Source: an uncultured Bacilli bacterium
GTDB taxonomy: Bacteria > Bacillota_I > Bacilli_A > ML615J-28 > CAG-313
Assembly: GCA_934098295.1 (NCBI GenBank)
Contig: CAKONV010000034.1
Coordinates: 1 to 7,195 of the forward strand
Length of the DNA stretch: 7,195 nucleotides
Direction of reading: 5' to 3'
Shown one piece after another: positions 1 to 5,235 of this stretch. The notes under the pieces were generated by a model. It saw only the letters and a list, made by a program, of their open reading frames with translations. It had not been told where the DNA came from and made no database searches. The translations under genes and the position numbers were made by a program. How positions within the stretch are numbered: the first letter of the stretch is position 1; each line of letters starts with the position of its first letter.

Positions 1-230
1 GATGCCTGGGGTAAAGTAATAAATATAGATGGTGATGAAGAACTAATTGAAATAAATAGTTACTTATATAAAGGATACTATTATGATAAAGAAACCAACC
101 TATTTCTAGTATCCTCACGCTATTATTCACCGGAGTTATGTCGTTGGGTTTCACCAGATGATATTGAGTATTTAGATCCAGAAAGTGTAAATGGATTAAA
201 TTTATACTGCTACTGCTTTAATAATCCGAT
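1..230 (+). repeat. Rhs core direct repeat, copy A
   Basis: Bases 1-230 match 5955-6184 at 221 of 230 positions by my count (about 96%). Similarity falls abruptly after the codons for NNP-I, just before the DP.GH boundary. The first 60 bases are identical, and five of the nine differences lie in the last 50 bases. The repeat encodes Rhs core in both copies and begins at the window edge, so it may extend further left. It provides homology for exchanging C-terminal cassettes. Confidence 0.95.
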
Positions 231-840
231 CATGTACGTCGATCCTGATGGACATATGCCTAAATGGTTAGAGAACACATTAAAAATTGGTGGAGCAGTT
301 TTGTTAACTGCAGCTTTAGTAGCTGGAAGTATATTTATTGCTGGTCCCGCTTCAATAATATTGGCTGGAGCAGCATTAGGAGCAGCTGGTGGACTAATTG
401 GTGGTGGAATAAGTAGTGGAATTTCTTCTGTAATGTCTGGTGGTAGTTTTATTGATGGTTTTGCAAATGGAGTCTTATCCGGTTCAATTACTGGAGCAAT
501 TTCAGGTGCAGTCGCAGCTTCACCACTAGGAGTATGGGGACAAATGGGAGTTAACGCATTAATAAGTGGAGGTAGTTATATTGTAAATAATTATAATAAC
601 TTTAATATTGGTGACTTTTTATTTAACTTTGCACTTGGTGGATTAGCTGGCCGTGTTGGCGGTGATGGTTGGACAAAAGCAGGTTCAACGTTAGCTTATG
701 ATTTAGCCTTTAATGGCATAAAAGGTTCATTTATGATGTTAGGTAGAGGTGCATTAAATGAGTTCTCTAAGCCAATTATTAAATCATCGATTGTTGGAAG
801 TACTGGTTTTATTAATGATATATTCAAAAAATTAAGATAA
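1..840 (+). CDS. 3' end of an Rhs/YD-repeat protein with hydrophobic Gly-rich C-terminal tail (module 1 toxin candidate)
   Basis: The frame is open from base 1, so the gene starts outside the window and 279 residues are visible. Residues 1-85 are Rhs core. They contain a YD-type segment starting DAWGKV, then a YYDKETNL...SRYYSPE..RW.SPDD block, and end in NNPIMYVDPDGH, the usual boundary where conserved Rhs core meets a variable tail. Residues 86-279 form the tail. About 95-150 is strongly hydrophobic with Gly/Ala/Ser zipper-like spacing (GAALGAAGGLIGGGISSG), followed by further Gly-rich segments and a basic end (FKKLR). No nuclease, deaminase or peptidase motif is visible. Rhs proteins are large secreted or cell-surface proteins that deliver C-terminal toxins in contact-dependent competition. 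A membrane-acting tail is inferred from the hydrophobicity and from the membrane protein encoded 22 bp downstream. The tail could instead be only a pretoxin region. Family assignment is secure; toxin activity is unknown. Confidence 0.88.
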   Translation, partial: DAWGKVINIDGDEELIEINSYLYKGYYYDKETNLFLVSSRYYSPELCRWVSPDDIEYLDPESVNGLNLYCYCFNNPIMYVDPDGHMPKWLENTLKIGGAVLLTAALVAGSIFIAGPASIILAGAALGAAGGLIGGGISSGISSVMSGGSFIDGFANGVLSGSITGAISGAVAASPLGVWGQMGVNALISGGSYIVNNYNNFNIGDFLFNFALGGLAGRVGGDGWTKAGSTLAYDLAFNGIKGSFMMLGRGALNEFSKPIIKSSIVGSTGFINDIFKKLR

Positions 841-862
841 AAATTCAAGAGGAGGAAGATAA

Positions 863-1171
863 ATGTTTAAAGTCCAAAATTTACTTTATTTATTAATATG
901 GATTTTTAATATATTTACATTTATATTAGCTAAGAGAATAGATGATATATATATTAATGATAAAAAGAATTATTATAAATATAAGGATATGATATCATTT
1001 GTTTTAAAAATTATTCCCCTTTTTATGATGTTTTGTTCTATAGTATTAGCTATTGTGACAATTTTTCTTACAAATGAAGTTACTAATACTATTATATCTA
1101 CTTATTTTATGATTACTATTATTGATTTAATCTTTACCGGAATAATTAATACTATCTATGAAAGACATTAG
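863..1171 (+). CDS. Small three-helix membrane protein, candidate immunity protein for module 1
   Basis: This 102-residue protein has three predicted membrane spans by hydropathy: about 5-23, 44-69 and 75-96. A short charged loop rich in Lys, Tyr and Asp lies between the first two. No signal peptide or enzymatic motif is visible. A strong GAGGAGG ribosome binding site sits about 7 bases before the ATG, and the gene starts 22 bases after the rhs stop, so the two are very probably cotranscribed. A small gene immediately 3' of a variable Rhs tail is the standard place for the cognate immunity gene. A membrane location fits a toxin that acts on the membrane. I do not recognise the family; the immunity role rests on position. 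Confidence 0.72.
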   Translation: MFKVQNLLYLLIWIFNIFTFILAKRIDDIYINDKKNYYKYKDMISFVLKIIPLFMMFCSIVLAIVTIFLTNEVTNTIISTYFMITIIDLIFTGIINTIYERH

Positions 1172-1263
1172 TTTTATACATTATAGAAAAATAAACATTA
1201 ATAATATGATAAATGTATTAAAAATTAAATAAAATAAAAATTGCAAAAACTTTATCTAGCAAT

Positions 1264-1303
1264 AAAAGTAGGTATACTTTCATCGGTATATCTGCTTTTT
1301 TTT
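1264..1303 (+). terminator. Rho-independent terminator after module 1
   Basis: Bases 1264-1277 can pair with 1286-1299 over 14 positions (two G-U pairs) around an 8-base loop, and a run of eight T residues ends at 1303. It lies about 90 bases after the module 1 immunity gene, so it probably ends that transcript. The same bases form part of the inverted leader copy described at 1243-1403. In that copy the hairpin overlaps a 15-base stretch absent from the other copy. Confidence 0.6.
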
Positions 1304-1375
1304 GATAAGATGAAAAAGCTGGGTATCCCAGTTGCGCAAGTAATTCAAAAATGCAAACGAGTGTTTTATTTTTCT

Positions 1376-1403
1376 TATCCTGCCTTAATATTAAGGCAGG
1401 ATA
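1376..1403. repeat. Perfect 28-bp palindrome
   Basis: Bases 1376-1403 equal their own reverse complement: TATCCTGCC on the left, TTAATATTAA in the centre, GGCAGGATA on the right. No T-run follows on either strand, so it does not look like a standard terminator. It overlaps block i of the inverted leader copy, and the matching plus-strand site at 1693-1714 keeps AGGCAGG without the full symmetry. It could be a protein-binding or cruciform site near an element end; its function is unknown. Confidence 0.6.
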
Positions 1404-1427
1404 CAACAATTAAATAATTAAAAATCG

Positions 1428-1462
1428 AAAGATATGTCATGTATGGTGTCATATCTTTTTTT
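1428..1462 (+). terminator. Hairpin plus T-run, probable terminator
   Basis: AAAGATATG (1428-1436) pairs with CATATCTTT (1450-1458) around a 13-base loop, followed by further T residues to about 1462. It lies in the non-coding stretch between the inverted leader copy and the promoter-like sequence at 1471, and would insulate that promoter from upstream transcription. The stem is AT-rich and only moderately stable. Confidence 0.5.
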
Positions 1463-1470
1463 GTAATATT

Positions 1471-1498
1471 TTGACTTTCGTTCGACAAATCATATAAA
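1471..1498 (+). promoter_or_regulatory. Sigma-A-type promoter candidate
   Basis: TTGACT at 1471-1476 and TATAAA at 1493-1498 are separated by 16 bases, a good match to the housekeeping consensus. It points toward the small ORF at 1601 and the recombinase and lies just after a terminator-like hairpin. It sits inside the segment flanked by inverted repeats (1315-1333 and 1764-1782), so an inversion would reverse its direction. Chance matches are common in AT-rich DNA, so confidence is moderate. Confidence 0.45.
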
Positions 1499-1600
1499 AA
1501 CGTTTAACTTTTTACTCCAAACTTTCCATATATAGTGTGGGGATATTTTTCATCCACAAGCATTTCATATGTGAAAGTTAAAGAAAAGGAGTTGATGTTA

Positions 1601-1753
1601 ATGATAAATACACAAAGCAAAAAGATTTCATCCACAAGCAAACATACAAACAAATGGAGATTAAAATTAATAAAGAAGGTGTGGCAAATTTGCTTATTTT
1701 ATAGGCAGGTTAAGCCGTTGCCACAACTGATGTTACCAGTCATGACAACTTGA
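1601..1753 (+). CDS. Uncertain small basic ORF upstream of the recombinase
   Basis: This is a 50-residue Lys-rich reading frame with no family I recognise. The ATG at 1601 is preferred over upstream starts because AAGGAG (1586-1591) lies 9 bases before it. An ATG at 1595 is also in frame but only 3 bases from that site. The frame ends at TGA 1751-1753, and the same frame then continues open to 1975. A second frame over about 1609-1700 is also open and reads as a Lys/Asn-rich peptide, so a frameshift in an older gene is possible. A good ribosome binding site and an upstream promoter favour translation, but it may be a decayed gene. Confidence 0.3.
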   Translation: MINTQSKKISSTSKHTNKWRLKLIKKVWQICLFYRQVKPLPQLMLPVMTT

Positions 1754-1756
1754 CTG

Positions 1757-1975
1757 TTGCGAGAACTGGGATACCCAGCTTTCGCTTTTAACCAAATAAA
1801 TGAAAGAGAGGAAAAGATTATAGGTAAAAAGGAAGTTAAAACTGAATATTATTCAGAAAGTAAAGAAATAACATATTTTGTTATTGAAGAAGTGGAAGAG
1901 GAATCAATAGTTAAATTAATAGAGAAAATGTTAGTTAATATTATTTTAACTGGTTGTAATGGTGGACTATGTTAA
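1757..1975 (+). CDS. Uncertain small acidic ORF preceding the recombinase
   Basis: The longest form begins at TTG 1757 without a clear ribosome binding site. A GAGAGG at about 1806-1811 sits a few bases before an in-frame ATT at 1817, so a shorter product of about 52 residues is conceivable. The middle is charged and Glu-rich (EEVEEESIVKLIEKM) and could form an amphipathic helix; the end is CNGGLC. The 5' part lies inside the inverted repeat (1764-1782), where both copies can encode LGYPAF. I recognise no family. It may be an accessory peptide of the recombinase element or a remnant. The recombinase promoter candidate overlaps its 3' end. Confidence 0.35.
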   Translation: MRELGYPAFAFNQINEREEKIIGKKEVKTEYYSESKEITYFVIEEVEEESIVKLIEKMLVNIILTGCNGGLC

Positions 1976-1991
1976 GAAATTATGGTATAAT
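1963..1991 (+). promoter_or_regulatory. Promoter candidate for the recombinase
   Basis: TGGACT (1963-1968, four of six -35 consensus bases) and a perfect TATAAT (1986-1991) are separated by 17 bases, with an extended -10 TGG directly before the TATAAT. The start of transcription would fall near 1998, giving a leader of about 37 bases before the recombinase GTG. It overlaps the end of the small ORF at 1757-1975. Confidence 0.6.
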
Positions 1992-2034
1992 GAAAGTGCT
2001 AGATAAAGTTTTAGCTTTGCTAGGAGGTAAATAA
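1990..2034 (+). CDS. Possible 14-residue leader peptide abutting the recombinase start
   Basis: ATG at 1990 opens a short frame, MKVLDKVLALLGGK, whose TAA (2032-2034) directly touches the recombinase GTG at 2035. Its last codons contain the recombinase ribosome binding site. Such an arrangement would couple translation. The inverted copy preserves a longer version with MKV and LDKV codons. Against it, the ATG overlaps the TATAAT at 1986-1991, so a transcript from that promoter would lack the start. There is also no clear ribosome binding site for the peptide. It is listed for completeness. Confidence 0.25.
   Translation: MKVLDKVLALLGGK
1999..2026 (+). promoter_or_regulatory. Leader hairpin overlapping the recombinase ribosome binding site
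   Basis: CTAG and AAAG on the left (1999-2008) can pair with CTTT and CTAG on the right (2015-2023), separated by a small internal loop. The right arm directly abuts the GGAGG (2023-2027) that serves the GTG start at 2035. In the transcript this could partly hide the ribosome binding site, so translation could depend on opening of the hairpin. The stem is weak (two 4-bp helices). Confidence 0.35.
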
Positions 2035-3249
2035 GTGAAGCAAAATAAACTTTATAATGTAGCTATATATTGTAGGTTATCGCTAGATGACGGAAATGAG
2101 GGTGATTCATCAAGTATTAAAACTCAAAAAATAATGTTAGAAGAATATGTGAAAGAAAAAGGATTTAATATCTATGATTATTATATAGATGATGGATTTA
2201 GTGGCTTAAATTTCAATCGTCCTGCGTTTAAAAGAATGATTAAAGATATTGAAGCAGGTTTTGTAAATCTTGTTATTACAAAGGATTTATCAAGGTTAGG
2301 AAGAGATTATATTATGACTGGATACTACAATGAAATATTTTTTCCAAGTCATGATGTAAGATATATCAGTATCAATGATAATGTGGATACACTTTATGAT
2401 AATAACGATATTGCTCCATTTAAAAATATCTTAAATGATATGTACGCTAAAGACATATCAAGAAAAGTAAAAAGTGCTAAAAGGCTTTTAATGCAAAAAG
2501 GTATGTATATGGCATCTCAACCTCCATATGGATATAAAAAAGATCCAAATGATAAAAATCATCTTATAGTTGATGAAGAAGCAGCAAAAACTGTAAGATT
2601 AATCTTTGATTTAGCTCTTACTACTATTGGTGTAGTTAAAATTACTAGAGAACTAAATAATAGAAAAATTGTTCCACCTAGTATTTATAAAGCTAATAAT
2701 GGAGATTTAAGATTTACAAAACTCACTGAAACAAGAAGACAGATGTATAAAAACTATGATATAGAAACATGGAATACTGTAACAGTTGGTGCTATTTTAA
2801 GAGATATAGCTTATATTGGTGATATGGAAAATCACAAATATGAAGTGAAAAACTATAAAACCAAAAAATGTACAAAAGTTCCAAAAGAAGAACACATCAT
2901 AGTAAGAAATACACATGAAGCAATAATATCAAGATCTGACTTTGAACACGTTCAAGAATTGATAAGACATAGACAACGCCCATCTAGACATAATCATCCT
3001 AATTTATTTAAAGGTCTAATAAAGTGTGAAAACTGTGGAAGAACATTAAACCGTTATTATAACAAAAGAAGAGATGGAAGATTAGTATGGGGATATAGAT
3101 GTATTGGTAATTCTGTAAGAAATGGAATAGATATAGAAGCTAATACTATAAGATATTTAGAAATATATAATGTCGTAAAAGATAAAATAAAATCCTTAAT
3201 AACATCACTTAATTTAAGTGATGATGTATTCTTAAACACAATTATTTAG
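2035..3249 (+). CDS. Large serine recombinase, truncated by an in-frame TAG
   Basis: This is a DNA-cutting and rejoining enzyme of the large serine recombinase (resolvase/recombinase) family. The GTG start is fixed by GGAGG about 7 bases upstream. Residues about 7-155 are the catalytic domain, with the nucleophile candidate Ser16 in YCRLSLDD and the conserved KDLSRLGRD at 83-91. Residues about 160-315 form the recombinase DNA-binding domain, starting near PPYGYKKD. A zinc-ribbon-like part follows, with Cys331, Cys334 and Cys356. The expected fourth Cys (normally with a nearby His) is missing; that stretch reads NGIDIEANTIRY. Translation stops at 404 residues. The same frame continues with a normal C-terminal part to 3651, giving about 538 residues for the ancestral protein. 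The truncated form keeps the catalytic residues but lacks the coiled-coil end, so normal integration activity is doubtful. Confidence 0.9.
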   Translation: MKQNKLYNVAIYCRLSLDDGNEGDSSSIKTQKIMLEEYVKEKGFNIYDYYIDDGFSGLNFNRPAFKRMIKDIEAGFVNLVITKDLSRLGRDYIMTGYYNEIFFPSHDVRYISINDNVDTLYDNNDIAPFKNILNDMYAKDISRKVKSAKRLLMQKGMYMASQPPYGYKKDPNDKNHLIVDEEAAKTVRLIFDLALTTIGVVKITRELNNRKIVPPSIYKANNGDLRFTKLTETRRQMYKNYDIETWNTVTVGAILRDIAYIGDMENHKYEVKNYKTKKCTKVPKEEHIIVRNTHEAIISRSDFEHVQELIRHRQRPSRHNHPNLFKGLIKCENCGRTLNRYYNKRRDGRLVWGYRCIGNSVRNGIDIEANTIRYLEIYNVVKDKIKSLITSLNLSDDVFLNTII

Positions 3250-3651
3250 AAAGCTAATACAGACGATGAATTACAAGAACTAGTCGATGAAAAAAATAAA
3301 CTTCTTGTAAGACTACAAAAAATAGAGAAAATTGTCATAAAGCTTTATGAAGATTTAATAGGAGAAAGTTTGAGTAGTAGTAACTATCAAAAGATGTTAG
3401 ATAAATATCAAGAAGAACAAAAAGAAATAAATAATCGACTAAATGAGATTGAAGATAAGTTTTTAAAAAATTCATTAAATGAAAATAATATTCTTAAATT
3501 AAAACAAGCATTAAAAGAATATCTTAACTTTGATGAATTAACTCCGGAATTAGTTAATAGCTTAATAGACCATATAACATTAAGTCATGTTAAAGTTATT
3601 AATGGAGTGAAAACTAGAAATATAAAAATAGCTTACAAATATGTAAGCTAA
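3250..3651 (+). pseudogene. C-terminal remnant of the serine recombinase (coiled coil plus DUF4368-like end)
   Basis: This is in the same frame as 2035-3249 and separated from it only by TAG 3247-3249, so one nonsense mutation splits the gene. CAG or AAG to TAG would suffice. The first 75 or so residues are charged and heptad-like (DELQELVDEKNKLLVRLQ and onward), typical of the coiled coil of large serine recombinases. The end, ITLSHVKVINGVKTRNIKI followed by AYKYV, fits the DUF4368-type C-terminus. A TTG at 3370 has AGGAG a few bases upstream and could give a 93-residue fragment by reinitiation, but its use is unproven. The remainder looks otherwise uneroded, so the mutation appears recent. 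Confidence 0.85.
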
Positions 3652-3689
3652 AGGTAAATGAGGATACTCGTGAGAGCTCCGTCGAAACA
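3652..3689. other. Junction between recombinase element and Rhs core
   Basis: The recombinase stop at 3649-3651 is followed by about 32 bases, and then Rhs core resumes abruptly in mid-motif at about 3684 (ETSLYYCNSRYYDPE, aligning to ETNLFLVSSRYYSPE in module 1). Bases 3660-3683 are clearly more GC-rich than the surroundings and contain ACTCGTGAG and GAGCTC. This may be the right end or attachment half-site of the element. The missing left part of this Rhs core is not found upstream of the element within the window, so a simple clean insertion cannot be shown. Confidence 0.45.
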
Positions 3690-4349
3690 TCATTATACTA
3701 TTGCAACTCTAGATATTATGATCCAGAAATAAAAAGATGGATATCAATAGATGATATAAGTTATTTAAATTCAAAGTCAGTAAATGGTTTAAATTTATAC
3801 AACTATTGTTACAATAATCCAATTTCGTATTATGACCCTACAGGACACTTTGCAATATTGTTTTTTTTAGGAGTTGTTGCAATATCAGCTATTTTTGGAG
3901 CTATAGATGGTGGAGTTACTACAGCTATGTCAGATCAAAACTTTTGGAAAGGTGTTGCTGCAGGAGTAATAAGTGGAGCAGTGGGGGGGATAATTAATTA
4001 TTTCTTGCCAGGAGCCGGCAATTTGTTAGGCAGATTAGCTAGTACAATGATTTATGATATAACAAATGAAATATTCCAGACAGGTACATTTGACAAAAAT
4101 AATTTAGGATTATATATAGCTGATACAATAATGGACATTGGGTTATCAATGCTATATCTAGATAAAGTAGGTAGTATAGCTAACCAATTTATTAGTGCCA
4201 CAATAGGCGGAGTTATAGACTCCTGTATAGATATAATTCAAACAACATTATTCTTATCACCACAAGCACAACAAGAAATTAGGGGTATAAATACTAAAAA
4301 CAATAAAACAAATATAATACATGCCAATAGATTGAGTTATGTATATTAG
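3684..4349 (+). CDS. Orphan Rhs C-terminal cassette with hydrophobic tail (module 2 toxin candidate)
   Basis: About 221 residues of open frame begin in mid Rhs core. The core part (3684-3857) has SRYYDPEIKRWIS.DD, SVNGLNLYNYCYNNP and ISYYDPTGHFAI. No ATG precedes it in frame; the first usable start is TTG 3858, inside the tail and without a ribosome binding site. It is therefore probably silent unless joined to an upstream rhs gene. The tail has Gly-rich hydrophobic stretches (AIFGAIDGGVTTAM, GVAAGVISGAVGGI), an amphipathic middle and a second hydrophobic part (FISATIGGVIDS). It ends in a polar Asn/Lys-rich segment. The layout resembles the module 1 tail. No enzyme motif is seen. It stops at TAG followed directly by TAA. 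A membrane-active toxin is inferred from composition and from the downstream membrane protein. Confidence 0.78.
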   Translation, partial: ETSLYYCNSRYYDPEIKRWISIDDISYLNSKSVNGLNLYNYCYNNPISYYDPTGHFAILFFLGVVAISAIFGAIDGGVTTAMSDQNFWKGVAAGVISGAVGGIINYFLPGAGNLLGRLASTMIYDITNEIFQTGTFDKNNLGLYIADTIMDIGLSMLYLDKVGSIANQFISATIGGVIDSCIDIIQTTLFLSPQAQQEIRGINTKNNKTNIIHANRLSYVY

Positions 4350-4369
4350 TAAATTGAGGAGGCAATGAA

Positions 4370-4840
4370 ATGTATAATTTGATAGATGAAAAGTTGAGAA
4401 ATTACTATATTAAAGGTCATAAATATACGTTCATAACTTGTTTATGTGTGTCATTGATATTAAGTGTATTGTCTATATTTTATACTATAACATTAGCCCT
4501 TTTAGTGATATTTGTAATTATTACTTTAATCTTTTTTATGACATGGAATAAAAATAAAAAAAAGTATGGAAAAAAACTATTTTATGATAATAATAATATA
4601 ATTATCTATGATTATAAAAATTTTAAAATTAGTGAATTTAAAATAGAGTATTTGAAAACTAGTTATATAAAGATTGCTTTTGATGAATATCCTAGATTTA
4701 ATTATAAAAGTTGTTTGGTAATTTATAATAATTTTAAACCTTATGAAAACATGGAATATAGTTCTTTTTGGAATAAATCAAATATTGCGATTATACAAAA
4801 TTCTGAATTGATTGATATTATTAATAAAATATTGAAATAA
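4370..4840 (+). CDS. Two-helix membrane protein with cytosolic domain, candidate immunity protein for module 2
   Basis: This 156-residue protein has two adjacent membrane helices at about 19-37 and 40-58, a Lys-rich stop (NKNKKKYGKK), then a soluble C-terminal half rich in beta-prone segments (NNIIIYDYKNFKISEFKIEYL). That layout resembles YcxB-like or bacterial PH-like membrane proteins, but I cannot confirm the fold. GAGGAGG lies about 7 bases before the ATG. Another ATG 5 bases upstream opens only a five-codon frame and is rejected. The gene follows the module 2 tail by 20 bases, the usual immunity position. The module 4 partner has the same helix-helix-soluble layout with little obvious identity. 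Its role is inferred from position. Confidence 0.72.
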   Translation: MYNLIDEKLRNYYIKGHKYTFITCLCVSLILSVLSIFYTITLALLVIFVIITLIFFMTWNKNKKKYGKKLFYDNNNIIIYDYKNFKISEFKIEYLKTSYIKIAFDEYPRFNYKSCLVIYNNFKPYENMEYSSFWNKSNIAIIQNSELIDIINKILK

Positions 4841-4877
4841 AAATACGTTAAACTTTTGTGATATTTTTGGTTGATAA

Positions 4878-5197
4878 TATATTGGTTTCATAATTGATGA
4901 TGTTTCTATTGATATGGCTAGTGGAGATGTTGGTGTGGCTTTCTATGGCGCTGCTAGTGGTTTTATGTAGGGAGCGATATCAGGTGCAGTAACAAGTGCT
5001 CTAACTTTAGAAATAAATATTGCTACTAGAAGCGTTCAAATTGTAGGTGTGCTCAAAAAATAGTCTCTCTATTCCATCAATTTGCTAGTAATGTTCAAGT
5101 GGGAAAAATGTCGCTTGCAATGGGACAATATTCTCATATTTCTAAAGGACTAACTCTAGATGTTTTACGATTTATTACAAGTTGGTTTATATTCTAA
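4878..5197 (+). pseudogene. Broken Rhs toxin tail (module 3)
   Basis: In one frame (4878-5063) the sequence reads ...DMASGDVGVAFYGAASGFM-stop-GAISGAVTSAL. The stop is TAG 4968-4970 where Trp would fit (FMWGAISGAV-like stretches are common in Rhs tails), so TGG to TAG is likely. After about 5048 a different frame reads through to TAA 5195-5197 (CAQKIVSLFHQF then SKGLTLDVL). This means at least one frameshift plus one nonsense change. No Rhs core or DP.G boundary precedes it, and no start codon with a ribosome binding site is present. The original activity cannot be told. It fills most of the 395-base gap between the genes at 4840 and 5236 and is the likely former partner of the latter. Confidence 0.65.
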
Positions 5198-5235
5198 AAA
5201 CGTCTATTTTTTGATTAATAATTTGGAGGGATATT

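Larger units (their letters stand above)
1243..1403 (-). repeat. Inverted, shortened copy of the recombinase leader region
   Basis: Read on the minus strand, this segment carries three blocks in the same order as the plus-strand region before the recombinase. (i) 1374-1395 matches 1693-1714 at 17 of 22 bases (shared AGGCAGG). (ii) 1315-1333 is a perfect 19-base inverted repeat of 1764-1782. (iii) 1243-1261 matches 1997-2015 at 18 of 19 bases, preceded in both copies by ATGAAAGT, but here with 15 extra bases in between. Relative to the plus-strand copy, about 175 bases are missing between blocks ii and iii. A 63-residue minus-strand reading frame (1218-1409) crosses it and shares LGYPAF and LDKV peptides with the other copy. 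It has no convincing ribosome binding site, so I do not call it a gene. Confidence 0.7.
1693..2015 (+). repeat. Recombinase leader region, plus-strand partner of the inverted copy
   Basis: This region holds the three blocks found inverted at 1243-1403. They are an AGGCAGG block (1693-1714), a 19-base block AACTGGGATACCCAGCTTT (1764-1782) and TGCTAGATAAAGTTTT (1997-2012). The middle block is itself a near-palindrome, CTGGG-ATA-CCCAG, whose centre is asymmetric and so has a direction. Serine recombinase sites often have that form, but no cutting site can be assigned from sequence alone. Confidence 0.6.

Noticed and set aside
1218..1409. 63-residue minus-strand reading frame as a gene
   Set aside because: It crosses the palindrome and the terminator-like hairpin and has no clear ribosome binding site. 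Its resemblance to the plus-strand peptides is explained by the inverted DNA copy. It is recorded as a repeat instead.
1751..1753. TGA read as Trp (Mollicute-type code), joining 1601-1753 with 1757-1975
   Set aside because: All clear genes here use TGG for Trp without internal TGA, so recoding is not supported.
3057..3239. 60-residue minus-strand reading frame
   Set aside because: It is antisense to the zinc-ribbon part of the recombinase and has no ribosome binding site or recognisable product.
3247..4970. TAG reassigned as a sense codon, given in-frame TAG in both the recombinase and the module 3 tail
   Set aside because: TAG also ends the module 1 immunity gene (1169-1171) and, directly followed by TAA, the module 2 tail (4347-4351). 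The module 3 remnant additionally has a frame change, so ordinary decay explains it better.
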